A DNA stretch of 64,000 nucleotides from Blautia sp. GTDB taxonomy: Bacteria; Bacillota; Clostridia; Lachnospirales; Lachnospiraceae. Below the pieces are notes generated by a model, which had not been told where the DNA came from, ran no database searches, and saw only the letters and a list, made by a program, of their open reading frames with translations. Positions 16,715 to 25,460 of this stretch are shown here, in pieces. The stretch covers positions 1 to 64,000 of the forward strand of contig JALEHU010000065.1 in NCBI GenBank assembly GCA_022770365.1. The letters run 5' to 3'. How positions within the stretch are numbered: position 1 is the first letter of the stretch; every line of letters begins with the position of its first letter. The translations under genes and the position numbers were made by a program.

Positions 16715-18988
16715 ATGGTTGGAAAAAGTGTTCCAAGAGTTGATGCTTACGATAAGGTTACAGGACGTGCAAAATTTACAGATGATCTGATTCTGGATAA
16801 ATGCCTGGTTGCGAAAATCTATCATGCAAAGATCGGCAACGGAATTGTCAGATCCATCGATACAAGTGAAGCAGAAGCACTGGAAGGTGTAGTAAAAGTA
16901 GTGACATTTAAGGATGTTCCGGATCACTGTTATCCCACACCGGGCCATCCATGGTCAGTGGAACTGGCTCATCAGGACATTGCGGACCGCAACATTCTTA
17001 CAGGAAGAGTACGGTATTATGGTGATGACATAGCAGCAGTTGTTGCCGAGGATGAAGTGACTGCATCCCGGGCTCTGAAACTGATCAAAGTAGAATATGA
17101 AGAGTACCCTGTGGAGATTCATCCGAGAAAATCCATGTACGGCAGCCGTCCGCCCATTCATCTGGACAAGAAGGATAATGTTCTTGCCCGGAGCAATTAC
17201 TTTATCGGAAATGTGGAAGAGGGATTGAAACAGTCAGAAACGGTTGTGAAGCGGAGCTATAAAACTCCGATCGTCCAGCACTGCCATATTGAGAATCCTA
17301 TTTCCTATGCCTATATGGAAAAAGGCAGGATCGTGATTGTAACCTCCACGCAGATTCCCCATATTGTCCGGCGTGTTGTGGGACAGGCGCTTGGAATCCC
17401 GTGGGGCAAAGTCCGCGTGATCAAACCCTATATCGGCGGTGGCTTTGGAAATAAGCAGGATGTGCTTTATGAGCCTTTGAATGCGTTTCTGACCACGCAG
17501 GTGGGCGGCAGACCGGTGAAGCTGGATGTAAGCAGAGAAGAGACTTTCTGCAATACACGAACACGTCATTCCATTGAGTATGATCTGGCTGCAGGTGTGG
17601 ACAAAGAGGGACATCTTCTTGCAAAAGATATGATGGCTTATTCCAACCAGGGAGCATATGCATCTCACGGACATGCAATTGCAGCCAACGGTCTGACTGC
17701 ATGGCGTCTGCAGTATGCATGTCCGAATATCCGGGGAGAGGCTTATACGATATATACCAATACCCCTGTCGGCGGGGCAATGAGAGCGTATGGAATTCCT
17801 CAGGCTTCGTTTGCCATCGAGTGTTTTATGGACGATATTGCCGGGGAAATTCACATGGATCCTCTGGAGTTCAGGCGCAGGAATCTGATCCGGGGATATT
17901 ATGAGGACGCTTATCTGAAACCGATCGCTGCGAATACGAACGGCATTTTTGAATGTCTGAAAAAAGGCGCGGATTATATTCACTGGGAAGAAAAACGCAG
18001 GGAATATTCAGATCAGACCGGATATGTACGCAGAGGTGTGGGAATGTCCTTGTTTTGCTATAAAACAGGTGTGTGGCCGATCTCCCTGGAAATTGCAGGT
18101 GCACGGCTTGTACTTAATCAGGATGGAAGTATGCAGCTTCAGCTGGGAGCTACAGAAATCGGTCAGGGAGCAGATACGGTATTTTCCCAGATGGCAGCGG
18201 AAACGCTCCATATGGATGTAGAGGATATTCACATACAGTCTTTCCAGGATACAGATGTAACACCTTTTGACACGGGAGCTTATGCTTCCAGACAGTCTTT
18301 TGTGACAGGGACAGCAGTGCGCCAGTGTGCGGAACTGATGTATCAGAAAATCCTGGATTACGCAAAGACCCTTCTTCCCAATGAGACCCGTCAGCTTTCT
18401 CTTGATCACGGATATATTTATGCACAGGGAGAGCCGGTGATCTCTCTGGAGGAAGTAGCCCAGGAGAGCTATTACAGCCTTACCAATTCCTCCGCGATCA
18501 CTGCTGAGATTTCCACTCAGGTGAAGAAAAATACCATTGCTACCGGCTGCTGCTTTGCAGAAGTGGAAGTAGATATAAAGCTTGGCAAAATTAAAATCCT
18601 GAATATCATCAATGTTCATGACAGCGGAAAGCTGATCAATCCTCAGCTGGCAGAAATGCAGGTCCACGGCGGAATGTCCATGGGTATGGGCTATGGACTC
18701 AGTGAACAGCTTCTTCTGGATGAAAAGACAGGAAGACCGCTGAACGGAACTCTGCTGGATTATAAATTAATGACAGCTCTGGATACACCGGATCTGAAGG
18801 CTGATTTTGTGGAACTTGACGATCCCATGGGACCTTATGGGAACAAAGCACTGGGAGAACCGCCTGCTATTCCATGTGCTCCTGCAATCCGAAACGCAGT
18901 CCTTCATGCAACCGGGGTTGCTTTTCATGAGATTCCGCTGACTCCGCAAAGGCTGATCGAAGGCTTTGTGAAGGCAGGTTTACTTTAG
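16715..18988 (+). CDS. xdhA: Molybdenum hydroxylase large subunit (XdhA-type)
   Basis: The 757-residue protein has the aldehyde oxidase/xanthine dehydrogenase molybdopterin-binding domains: VPRVDAYDKVTGRAKF at the start, YIGGGFGNKQD near residue 240, GGAMRAYGIPQ near 352 and LGEPPAIPCAPAI near the end. It has no FeS or FAD domain; those are encoded by the next two genes, which together form a three-subunit enzyme. The reaction is likely hydroxylation of a purine or related N-heterocycle. Nicotinate-type substrates cannot be excluded. ATG 16715 has AGGTG six bases upstream; the in-frame GTG 16706 is embedded in that site. Confidence 0.87.
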   Translation: MVGKSVPRVDAYDKVTGRAKFTDDLILDKCLVAKIYHAKIGNGIVRSIDTSEAEALEGVVKVVTFKDVPDHCYPTPGHPWSVELAHQDIADRNILTGRVRYYGDDIAAVVAEDEVTASRALKLIKVEYEEYPVEIHPRKSMYGSRPPIHLDKKDNVLARSNYFIGNVEEGLKQSETVVKRSYKTPIVQHCHIENPISYAYMEKGRIVIVTSTQIPHIVRRVVGQALGIPWGKVRVIKPYIGGGFGNKQDVLYEPLNAFLTTQVGGRPVKLDVSREETFCNTRTRHSIEYDLAAGVDKEGHLLAKDMMAYSNQGAYASHGHAIAANGLTAWRLQYACPNIRGEAYTIYTNTPVGGAMRAYGIPQASFAIECFMDDIAGEIHMDPLEFRRRNLIRGYYEDAYLKPIAANTNGIFECLKKGADYIHWEEKRREYSDQTGYVRRGVGMSLFCYKTGVWPISLEIAGARLVLNQDGSMQLQLGATEIGQGADTVFSQMAAETLHMDVEDIHIQSFQDTDVTPFDTGAYASRQSFVTGTAVRQCAELMYQKILDYAKTLLPNETRQLSLDHGYIYAQGEPVISLEEVAQESYYSLTNSSAITAEISTQVKKNTIATGCCFAEVEVDIKLGKIKILNIINVHDSGKLINPQLAEMQVHGGMSMGMGYGLSEQLLLDEKTGRPLNGTLLDYKLMTALDTPDLKADFVELDDPMGPYGNKALGEPPAIPCAPAIRNAVLHATGVAFHEIPLTPQRLIEGFVKAGLL

Positions 18989-19004
18989 AAAGGGGGATCC
19001 GGCG

Positions 19005-19889
19005 ATGTATGATATCGAAAACTATTATAATGCCTCAACAATAGCAGAAGCAGTGGAGCTTTTAAAGGAGCATCCGGATGCCAGAATTATCTCCGGAGGA
19101 AGTGATGTTCTGATCAAAATCCGTGAAGGAAAATTTGCGGGAACTTCTCTTGTGAGTATTCGTGATATAAAAGAAATCAAAGGTGTAGAACGGATGGAAT
19201 CAGGGGATATCTATATTGGAGCGGGAACTGTCTTTTCCCATATTACGAAAGATCCTGTTATCAGGAAATGGATTCCTGTACTGGGAGAAGCGGTAGATCA
19301 GGTGGGCGGACCTCAGGTACGCAACATCGGGACGATTGGCGGCAATATCTGTAACGGTGCTGTAAGCGCTGACAGTGTGCCGACACTGTTTTCCCTGAAT
19401 GCCCTGCTGCGCCTGTCGGACGGAAAAGGCGGAAGGACGGTCCCGATCAGCCGGTTTTATCTTGGACCCGGCAAAGTAGATCTGGGGCCGGGAGAGATCC
19501 TGACCCATGTGGTGATTCCTGAGCGGGAATATACAGGATATCATGGCCACTATATCAAATATTCCATGAGAAATGCCATGGATATCGCAACATTAAGCTG
19601 CAGCGTTGTAAGCAGAATTGATGCAGAGAAGGGAATCCTGGAAGACATCCGCATTACATTCGGTGTGGCTGCACCGGTTCCTTACCGGTGCATAAAAACA
19701 GAAACAGCGCTGAAAGGAATGACTGTAGGTGAAGAACTGTATGATGCAATCGAAAAGCTGGTACGTGAGGAGATCAATCCAAGAGATTCCTGGAGAGCTT
19801 CCAGAGAATTCCGTCTTCAGATCGGAGGAGAAATTGCCAGACGTGCCCTGATCCGCACAGCAGAATTAGCAGGAGGTGACCGTTCATGA
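19005..19889 (+). CDS. xdhB: Molybdenum hydroxylase FAD-binding subunit (XdhB/YgfM-type)
   Basis: The 294-residue protein has the FAD_binding_5 hallmarks IISGGSDVLIKIREGK near residue 30 and IGTIGGNICNGAVSADS near 109, then a C-terminal CO dehydrogenase flavoprotein domain. It carries electrons from the 2Fe-2S clusters to NAD or another acceptor. It is the only FAD subunit in the operon, so it may serve both the three-subunit enzyme and the fused 861-residue enzyme, as YgfM does with XdhD in E. coli by gene order. GGGGGATCC precedes ATG 19005. Confidence 0.88.
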   Translation: MYDIENYYNASTIAEAVELLKEHPDARIISGGSDVLIKIREGKFAGTSLVSIRDIKEIKGVERMESGDIYIGAGTVFSHITKDPVIRKWIPVLGEAVDQVGGPQVRNIGTIGGNICNGAVSADSVPTLFSLNALLRLSDGKGGRTVPISRFYLGPGKVDLGPGEILTHVVIPEREYTGYHGHYIKYSMRNAMDIATLSCSVVSRIDAEKGILEDIRITFGVAAPVPYRCIKTETALKGMTVGEELYDAIEKLVREEINPRDSWRASREFRLQIGGEIARRALIRTAELAGGDRS

Positions 19890-20425
19890 AAAAACAGATG
19901 CAGCTTGTACAGTGTACTGTAAATGGCAAAAAAGTAGCAGAATATGTAGATGTCCGGGAATCCCTTCTGGAAATGCTGCGCAACCGGCTGGGCCTGACTT
20001 CTGTTAAGAAGGGCTGTGAAGTGGGAGAATGCGGCGCATGTACCGTCATTATTGACGGGGAAACCATTGACTCCTGTATTTATCTTGCAGTCTGGGCGGA
20101 AGGCAAAGACATCCGGACTCTTGAGGGACTTGAGAAAAACGGGGAACTTACCAGAATCCAGGAAGCCTTCATCGAGGAAGGGGCAATTCAGTGCGGTTTC
20201 TGCACTCCCGGTTTTGTAATGTCTGCAACAGTTCTTCTGGAAAGAGGCGAGAAGCTGTCCAGAGAAGCCATAAAAAAACAGATGTCCGGAAACCTCTGCC
20301 GCTGCACAGGATACCAGAATATTATCAATGCAGTCGAAAAAGTAATGAACGAGAATACAGATCTGAAGAAGGAAAGAAAAGAAACAGGAAAAACCGGAAG
20401 TGGAAATCCTGATAACAAGGAATAA
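19886..20425 (+). CDS. Molybdenum hydroxylase 2Fe-2S subunit (XdhC-type small subunit)
   Basis: The 179-residue protein has two 2Fe-2S clusters: CEVGECGACTV near residue 46 and QCGFCTPGF near 110 with LCRCTGYQN near 145. The charged C-terminal tail (KKERKETGKTGSG) is not part of the family core. It overlaps the FAD subunit gene by four bases (ATGA), indicating coupled translation. It links the molybdenum centre of the large subunit to the flavin. It is the E. coli XdhC-type iron-sulphur subunit, not the XdhC/CoxI maturation factor found at 42.8 kb. Confidence 0.88.
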   Translation: MKKQMQLVQCTVNGKKVAEYVDVRESLLEMLRNRLGLTSVKKGCEVGECGACTVIIDGETIDSCIYLAVWAEGKDIRTLEGLEKNGELTRIQEAFIEEGAIQCGFCTPGFVMSATVLLERGEKLSREAIKKQMSGNLCRCTGYQNIINAVEKVMNENTDLKKERKETGKTGSGNPDNKE

Positions 20426-20446
20426 TCAATGCAAGAGGACTTGAAA

Positions 20447-21250
20447 ATGGAACAGAAGAATCTGGTAATTGTCCGTGGAGGCGGAGATCTGGCCAGTGGA
20501 GTTATTTACAAATTATATCAGTGCGGATACAGAATTCTGATTCTGGAATGCGAAAGACCAAGTGCAATCCGCAGGGAAGTTGCATTCTGTGATGCAGTGT
20601 ACGACGGCGTAAAAGAGGTGGAAGGTGTCCTCTGCCAAAGGATCAGTACTGCAGAAGAATGCGAACATGTATGGAAACAGGGGGAAATACCGCTTATTGT
20701 GGATGAAAAAGCTTCTGTGACCAGCCAACTGCATCCTGCCGTCCTGATTGATGCCATTCTTGCCAAAAAAAATCTTGGCACCTCAAAAGACATGGCTCCT
20801 GTGACCATCGCGCTGGGCCCCGGGTTTGAAGCCGGGAAGGATACACATTTTGTAGTCGAGACGAAACGCGGTCATAATCTTGGAAGGATTATCAAAAACG
20901 GTTCTGCGATCCCGAATACAGGAATCCCGGGCATAATCGGAGGATATGGCAAAGAGCGTGTCATACATTCTCCGGCATCCGGCAGAATTCATAATATTTC
21001 ACAGATCGCAGATTTTGTGGAAAAAGGGCAGATGATCGCCATGGTGGATGAAACTCCGGTGACTGCTTCTCTGACAGGCGTATTGCGCGGAATCATCCAT
21101 GACGGCTATGAAGTTTTTCAGGGAATGAAGATCGCCGATATTGATCCGAGAAAAGAAGAGAAGCAGAACTGTTTTACCATATCAGATAAGGCACGCTGCA
21201 TTGCAGGCGGTGTTCTGGAAATTTTACTCTCAAAGGGGGTGCTGCCCTGA
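20447..21250 (+). CDS. yqeB: Selenium-dependent molybdenum hydroxylase system protein YqeB
   Basis: The 267-residue protein begins with VIVRGGGDLASGVIYKLYQ, a Rossmann-like motif characteristic of the YqeB/EF2563 family. The family co-occurs with labile-selenium molybdenum hydroxylases and is taken to help build or insert their selenium-containing cofactor; its biochemical step is not known. ATG 20447 is preferred because AAGAGGA lies seven bases upstream and the product then starts like known members; ATG 20429 is a six-residue longer alternative. Confidence 0.85.
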   Translation: MEQKNLVIVRGGGDLASGVIYKLYQCGYRILILECERPSAIRREVAFCDAVYDGVKEVEGVLCQRISTAEECEHVWKQGEIPLIVDEKASVTSQLHPAVLIDAILAKKNLGTSKDMAPVTIALGPGFEAGKDTHFVVETKRGHNLGRIIKNGSAIPNTGIPGIIGGYGKERVIHSPASGRIHNISQIADFVEKGQMIAMVDETPVTASLTGVLRGIIHDGYEVFQGMKIADIDPRKEEKQNCFTISDKARCIAGGVLEILLSKGVLP

Positions 21251-22023
21251 TGAACATTCCGCAAAGTTTTCTGGAATTGTTGAAAATTGATGTTGATCGT
21301 TATCCTGTGATCGCTGTAGTAGGGGGCGGAGGAAAGACCAGCCTGATCTTCCGTCTGACCCGGGAACTGAGAGAAAAAGGAAAAACAGTGATTGTTTCCA
21401 CTACAACCCGCATGGATTATGAGCCGCTGCGGCCTTTTGCTCCGGATGGAAATACAGAAAAAGTCCGAAAAGATCTTAAAGAGCATGGATATACCATTGC
21501 TGCACACAAAAACGAAGACAGCAAAATAAGCGGTCTTACAGAAGAAAAATTAATGGAACTTAAGGAAATCTGTGATGTCATGCTTATTGAAGCAGACGGT
21601 GCAAAACACCTGCCGATCAAAGTACCTGCCGAATGGGAACCGGTCATACCGCAGTTTGCGGATCTTGTGATCAGCGTTGTGGGACTGGACTCTCTGGGTA
21701 AACCGATAAGAAAAACCGCTCACCGTATGGAACGCACCGCTGATTTTCTCAGAAAAAGTATGGACGCGCCCATTACATCGGAGGACATAGTGAAAATTGC
21801 TTCTTCTATCTGCGGTCTGCTGAAAAATGTGGAAGATCGTGTATACAGAGTTTATCTGAATAAAGCGGATGTTCTGGAAGAACAGGAAACCGCAGAGGAA
21901 ATTCTGGAAGAACTGGAGCAAAGGCAGATCATTGCATCATTCGGAAGTATTGAATTCCCCGGTACGATACAGGATGACGTACATGCACCAGGTAATTTCA
22001 TAACTGAGGAGGCGGACGCATGA
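21250..22023 (+). CDS. yqeC: Putative selenium-dependent hydroxylase accessory protein YqeC
   Basis: The 257-residue protein has a P-loop-like VVGGGGKTSLIFRL near residue 21, then STTTRMD and a DVMLIEADGAKHLPIK segment near 112, the hallmarks of YqeC. It overlaps yqeB by one base (TGATG). It is known from context as a partner of YqeB and MocA in maturing selenium-dependent molybdenum hydroxylases and probably binds ATP. No enzyme activity can be read from the sequence. Confidence 0.85.
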   Translation: MNIPQSFLELLKIDVDRYPVIAVVGGGGKTSLIFRLTRELREKGKTVIVSTTTRMDYEPLRPFAPDGNTEKVRKDLKEHGYTIAAHKNEDSKISGLTEEKLMELKEICDVMLIEADGAKHLPIKVPAEWEPVIPQFADLVISVVGLDSLGKPIRKTAHRMERTADFLRKSMDAPITSEDIVKIASSICGLLKNVEDRVYRVYLNKADVLEEQETAEEILEELEQRQIIASFGSIEFPGTIQDDVHAPGNFITEEADA

Positions 22024-22604
22024 GAATCTCATTGATCATGCTGGCAGCAGGGAACAGCCGGCGCTTTGGTTCCAACAAGCTTTTATTTCCGGTTGATGGA
22101 AAACCGATGTATCAGATAACCCTTAACCGGCTTCTGCAGGTAAAAACCGATCTTGAACAGGAAATCACGTGTGCTGTTTCAGTTGTTACCCGATATGAGG
22201 AAATCAGAAAAGCTGCATTAAAAAATGGAATTCAGGTGATCCTGAATCCTCATCCGGAGAAGGGGATTTCCTCTTCCATCAAAATAGGACTTCAGGAAAA
22301 TCTGGATGCGGATGCCTGCCTCTTTGCAGTTTCCGACCAGCCATGGATGACCGCCCGGACCATAGAAGCCATGATCCGGGCTTTTCTTCTTTCCGGAAAG
22401 GGAATCGCCTGTGTCTCCTTAAATACAACAGGAAAAACCGGCAATCCCTGTATTTTTACGAAGCCATATTACACGGAACTTCTGGAACTGGAAGGAGATA
22501 CCGGAGGCAAGAAAGTCATTAAACGCCATCCGGAGGACACATTTATCTTTGCAGTGGAAGATGCAAAGCAGCTGGAAGATCTTGATGTGCCGGATATGGA
22601 GTAA
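22020..22604 (+). CDS. mocA: MocA-type molybdopterin cytidylyltransferase
   Basis: The 194-residue nucleotidyltransferase has LAAGNSRRFGSNKLLFPVDG at residues 8-27, the NTP-binding signature of MobA/MocA enzymes, and SDQPWMT near residue 103. It would attach CMP to the molybdenum cofactor, giving the cytosine dinucleotide form used by this hydroxylase family, and corresponds to E. coli YgfJ. It overlaps yqeC by four bases and ends the operon. No clear terminator follows before the next promoter at 22671. Confidence 0.85.
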   Translation: MRISLIMLAAGNSRRFGSNKLLFPVDGKPMYQITLNRLLQVKTDLEQEITCAVSVVTRYEEIRKAALKNGIQVILNPHPEKGISSSIKIGLQENLDADACLFAVSDQPWMTARTIEAMIRAFLLSGKGIACVSLNTTGKTGNPCIFTKPYYTELLELEGDTGGKKVIKRHPEDTFIFAVEDAKQLEDLDVPDME

Positions 22605-22670
22605 TTCGCTTAGTGAACTAAATAGAAAATACTCAGTGCACAATAATTTCTGTATTTATGAGAAAAATCA

Positions 22671-22698
22671 TTGACAGATATAAAATAAATGATATAAT
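22671..22698 (+). promoter_or_regulatory. Promoter of the metal efflux unit
   Basis: TTGACA at 22671-22676 and TATAAT at 22693-22698 are perfect consensus boxes with a 16-base spacer. Confidence 0.8.
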
Positions 22699-22707
22699 AG
22701 AAACAAA

Positions 22708-22729
22708 CATATGAATACATGTTCATATG
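22708..22729. promoter_or_regulatory. SmtB/ArsR-type operator
   Basis: CATATGAA (22708-22715) and TTCATATG (22722-22729) form an inverted repeat over the expected transcription start, ten bases after the -10 box. It resembles the ATATGAAC-type 12-2-12 operators of zinc/cadmium SmtB/CzrA repressors. The repressor is probably encoded at 25055. Confidence 0.7.
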
Positions 22730-22763
22730 AAAGAACGAAGAATAAGAAGGGAGAACAAATCTC

Positions 22764-22982
22764 ATGAAAAAAACTTATAAAATTGACGTAGACTGCGCAA
22801 ACTGTGCAAATAAGATGGAAGAAGCCGCCAGGAAGACAGAAGGTGTAAAAAATGCAACTGTAAACTTCATGACCCTTAAGATGATCGTAGAATTTGAAGA
22901 AGGACAGGATCCTAAAACTGTAATGCAGGACGTACGAAAGAACTGTAAGAAAGTAGAAGACGACTGTGAAGTTTTCCTGTAA
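22764..22982 (+). CDS. Small heavy-metal-associated (HMA) domain protein
   Basis: The 72-residue protein is a single HMA domain with the metal-binding DCANCANKMEEAARKTEG at residues 10-27 (C11-x2-C14). Such proteins bind soft metal ions and pass them to P-type ATPases. It is the first gene after the operator-controlled promoter, and the ATPase downstream lacks its own N-terminal HMA domain. Together they look like a split ATPase. It has a strong ribosome site (AAGGGAGAA). The cysteine pair and acidic tail (KKVEDDCEVFL) fit zinc or cadmium rather than copper, but this is weak evidence. Confidence 0.85.
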   Translation: MKKTYKIDVDCANCANKMEEAARKTEGVKNATVNFMTLKMIVEFEEGQDPKTVMQDVRKNCKKVEDDCEVFL

Positions 22983-23079
22983 CTGCAGACCGGTGACTGT
23001 TCAGCTGCAATAAATGGAAATACGGAACAGACACGTTGATGAAATAAAATACCTGCCCGGCAGGAAAGAAGGTGGAACT

Positions 23080-24945
23080 GTGAATAAGAAACAGAAAAAA
23101 GTTTTGATACGGATTATAACAGCAGCATTTCTTGTGGTCATATTCTCAATGCTTCCGGTGGATGGTTATCTGAAATTTGTTTTATTTATGATTCCTTATC
23201 TGGTGATCAGTTATGATATCCTGAAAAAAGCATTAAAAGGAATCAGGAACAGACAGGTATTTGATGAGAACTTTCTGATGGCTGTTGCAACAGTAGGTGC
23301 GATACTTCTGGGAGATTATAAAGAAGGCGTTGCAGTAATGCTGTTTTACCAGATCGGGGAATTGTTCCAGAGCTACGCTGTTGGCAAAAGCCGTAAGAAC
23401 ATCAGTGAACTTATGGACATTCGTCCGGATTATGCCAATATCGAACAGGACGGTCAATTGGAAAGAGTTGATCCGGATGAGGTGGAGATCGGAAGTATCA
23501 TTGTGGTACAGCCGGGGGAAAAGATTCCAATTGACGGTGTCATAACAGAGGGAAAAACCACTTTGAATACAAGCGCTCTGGCCGGCGAGAGTCTTCCGCG
23601 CGATGCACAGCCCGGTGACGAGGTTATCAGCGGCTGTATTAATATGACAGGTGTGCTGAAAATCAGAACAACTAAAGAATTTGGCGAATCAGCAGTATCA
23701 AAGATTCTTGACCTTGTTGAGAATTCCAGTTCCAGGAAATCGAAATCTGAGAATTTTATTTCAAAATTTGCCAGATATTATACGCCGGCTGTCTGCTGCA
23801 GTGCACTGGCACTGGCTTTGCTGCCGCCTTTGGCAGGACTGATTATGGGAGCTGCACCACAATGGGGAGAATGGATTTACAGAGCACTGACATTTCTTGT
23901 GATCAGCTGTCCATGCGCACTTGTCATCAGTATTCCGCTCAGCTTCTTTGCAGGAATTGGTGGTGCCGGCAATGCCGGAATTCTGATAAAAGGCTCCAAT
24001 TATCTGGAAACACTTGCCCGGACAAAGTATGTGGTATTTGACAAGACAGGAACCCTGACGAAGGGAATATTTGAAGTGAGCGGTATTCATCATAATTCTA
24101 TGGAACAGGAAAAACTTCTGGAATTTGCCGCCCTTGCGGAAAGCTTTTCAAACCATCCGATCAGCAGAAGTCTGAAGCAGGCCTATGGCAAAGAAATTGA
24201 CCAGTCACGTGTGACAGATGTGGAAGAGCTGGGAGGAAAAGGAGTAACAGCAAAAGTAGACGGAATTCTAGTTGCCGCAGGAAATGCAAAACTGATGGAA
24301 TATCTGAAGATTCCATATCAGGAATGCCATCATGTGGGAACCTTAGTGCATGTGGCTATTGACGGCGTGTACGCAGGTCATATTCTGATCTCGGATATGG
24401 TGAAGCCTAATTCTGCAGAAGCAGTTTCCAGGCTGAAAAAGAGCGGCATCAATAAGACCGTAATGCTGACCGGTGATGCAGACAGAGCAGCACAGCAGGT
24501 TGCAGAAAATCTGGGTGTTGACATGGTATACAGCGAACTTCTGCCCGCAGATAAAGTGACAAAAGTGGAAGAATTGCTGAATAGCAAAGGACCTAAAGAA
24601 AAACTGGCTTTTGTGGGTGATGGTATCAACGATGCGCCGGTTCTTTCCAGAGCAGATATTGGAATTGCAATGGGAGCTCTTGGTTCTGACGCTGCAATTG
24701 AAGCGGCGGATGTTGTTCTGATGGATGATGACCCTCTGAAAGTTGTAAAGGCGATCAGGATCGCCAGAAAGTGTCTCAGGATTGTATATGAGAACATCTA
24801 TTTTGCAATTGGAATCAAAGTAATCTGCCTGATTCTGGGAGCTCTTGGAATTGCCAATATGTGGGCGGCAATTTTTGCAGATGTGGGTGTCATGGTAATT
24901 GCAGTGCTTAATGCAGTTCGGATATTATTTGTTAAGAAACTGTAA
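23080..24945 (+). CDS. P1B-type heavy-metal-transporting ATPase (Zn/Cd/Co type)
   Basis: The 621-residue membrane ATPase has the metal-channel motif CPC at residues 277-279, the phosphorylated aspartate D321 in DKTGTLTKG, the actuator loop LAGES, the NHPIS histidine-proline motif and GDGINDAPVL. These define P1B transporters exporting soft divalent metals. There is no N-terminal HMA domain; a separate HMA protein is encoded just upstream. I chose GTG 23080 because AAGAAGGTGG lies just before it, while the in-frame ATG 23014 has no ribosome site. Zinc/cadmium/cobalt preference is inferred from family and the SmtB-type regulator. Confidence 0.87.
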   Translation: MNKKQKKVLIRIITAAFLVVIFSMLPVDGYLKFVLFMIPYLVISYDILKKALKGIRNRQVFDENFLMAVATVGAILLGDYKEGVAVMLFYQIGELFQSYAVGKSRKNISELMDIRPDYANIEQDGQLERVDPDEVEIGSIIVVQPGEKIPIDGVITEGKTTLNTSALAGESLPRDAQPGDEVISGCINMTGVLKIRTTKEFGESAVSKILDLVENSSSRKSKSENFISKFARYYTPAVCCSALALALLPPLAGLIMGAAPQWGEWIYRALTFLVISCPCALVISIPLSFFAGIGGAGNAGILIKGSNYLETLARTKYVVFDKTGTLTKGIFEVSGIHHNSMEQEKLLEFAALAESFSNHPISRSLKQAYGKEIDQSRVTDVEELGGKGVTAKVDGILVAAGNAKLMEYLKIPYQECHHVGTLVHVAIDGVYAGHILISDMVKPNSAEAVSRLKKSGINKTVMLTGDADRAAQQVAENLGVDMVYSELLPADKVTKVEELLNSKGPKEKLAFVGDGINDAPVLSRADIGIAMGALGSDAAIEAADVVLMDDDPLKVVKAIRIARKCLRIVYENIYFAIGIKVICLILGALGIANMWAAIFADVGVMVIAVLNAVRILFVKKL

Positions 24946-25054
24946 CTGTTGGTTAGTATAAAAGTATCATGAAGTGCGGAGAAATCCGGTAATTAAAGGG
25001 GTCAAAATCTATTTTGGCCCCGACATTATTATTGATAAGAAAGCAGGGATCAGA

Positions 25055-25432
25055 TTGTCAGAAATAGAAAAATTGGTTGAAAAAGAAAATATGTGCTGTG
25101 ATGCAGTGGAAGTTCATGAAGAGCTTCTCAAAATTGTAAATGAGACAATGCCGGAAGAAACAGAACTGTACGACCTTGCGGAGCTGTTTAAGGTATTTGG
25201 AGATTCTACCAGAATCCGTATTCTGTTTGTTTTGTTTGAAGCAGAGGTCTGTGTCTGTGATCTGGCAAATGTGCTGAATATGACTCAGTCTGCCATCTCT
25301 CATCAGCTTCGCATCCTGAAACAGAATAAGCTTGTGAAAAGCAGGAGAGAAGGGAAATCTATCTTTTATTCCCTGGCAGATGACCATGTGCGGACGATCA
25401 TTGCCCAGGGACGGGAGCATATAGAGGAATAG
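25055..25432 (+). CDS. ArsR/SmtB-family metal-sensing repressor
   Basis: The product has 125 residues from TTG 25055, which has AGGGA five bases upstream. The winged-helix core is clear (FKVFGDSTRIRILFVLFEAE, then NMTQSAISHQLRILKQ as recognition helix). The C-terminus reads DDHVRTIIAQGREHIEE and fits D-x-H-x10-H-x2-E, the alpha-5 zinc site of SmtB/CzrA-type sensors. The VCVCD segment recalls the alpha-3 cysteine site of CadC. It likely releases the 22708 operator when zinc, cobalt or cadmium binds. An in-frame GTG at 24974 would add 27 residues without family similarity. Confidence 0.85.
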   Translation: MSEIEKLVEKENMCCDAVEVHEELLKIVNETMPEETELYDLAELFKVFGDSTRIRILFVLFEAEVCVCDLANVLNMTQSAISHQLRILKQNKLVKSRREGKSIFYSLADDHVRTIIAQGREHIEE

Positions 25433-25460
25433 ATATACAGATTCACGAAGGAGGAAATGT

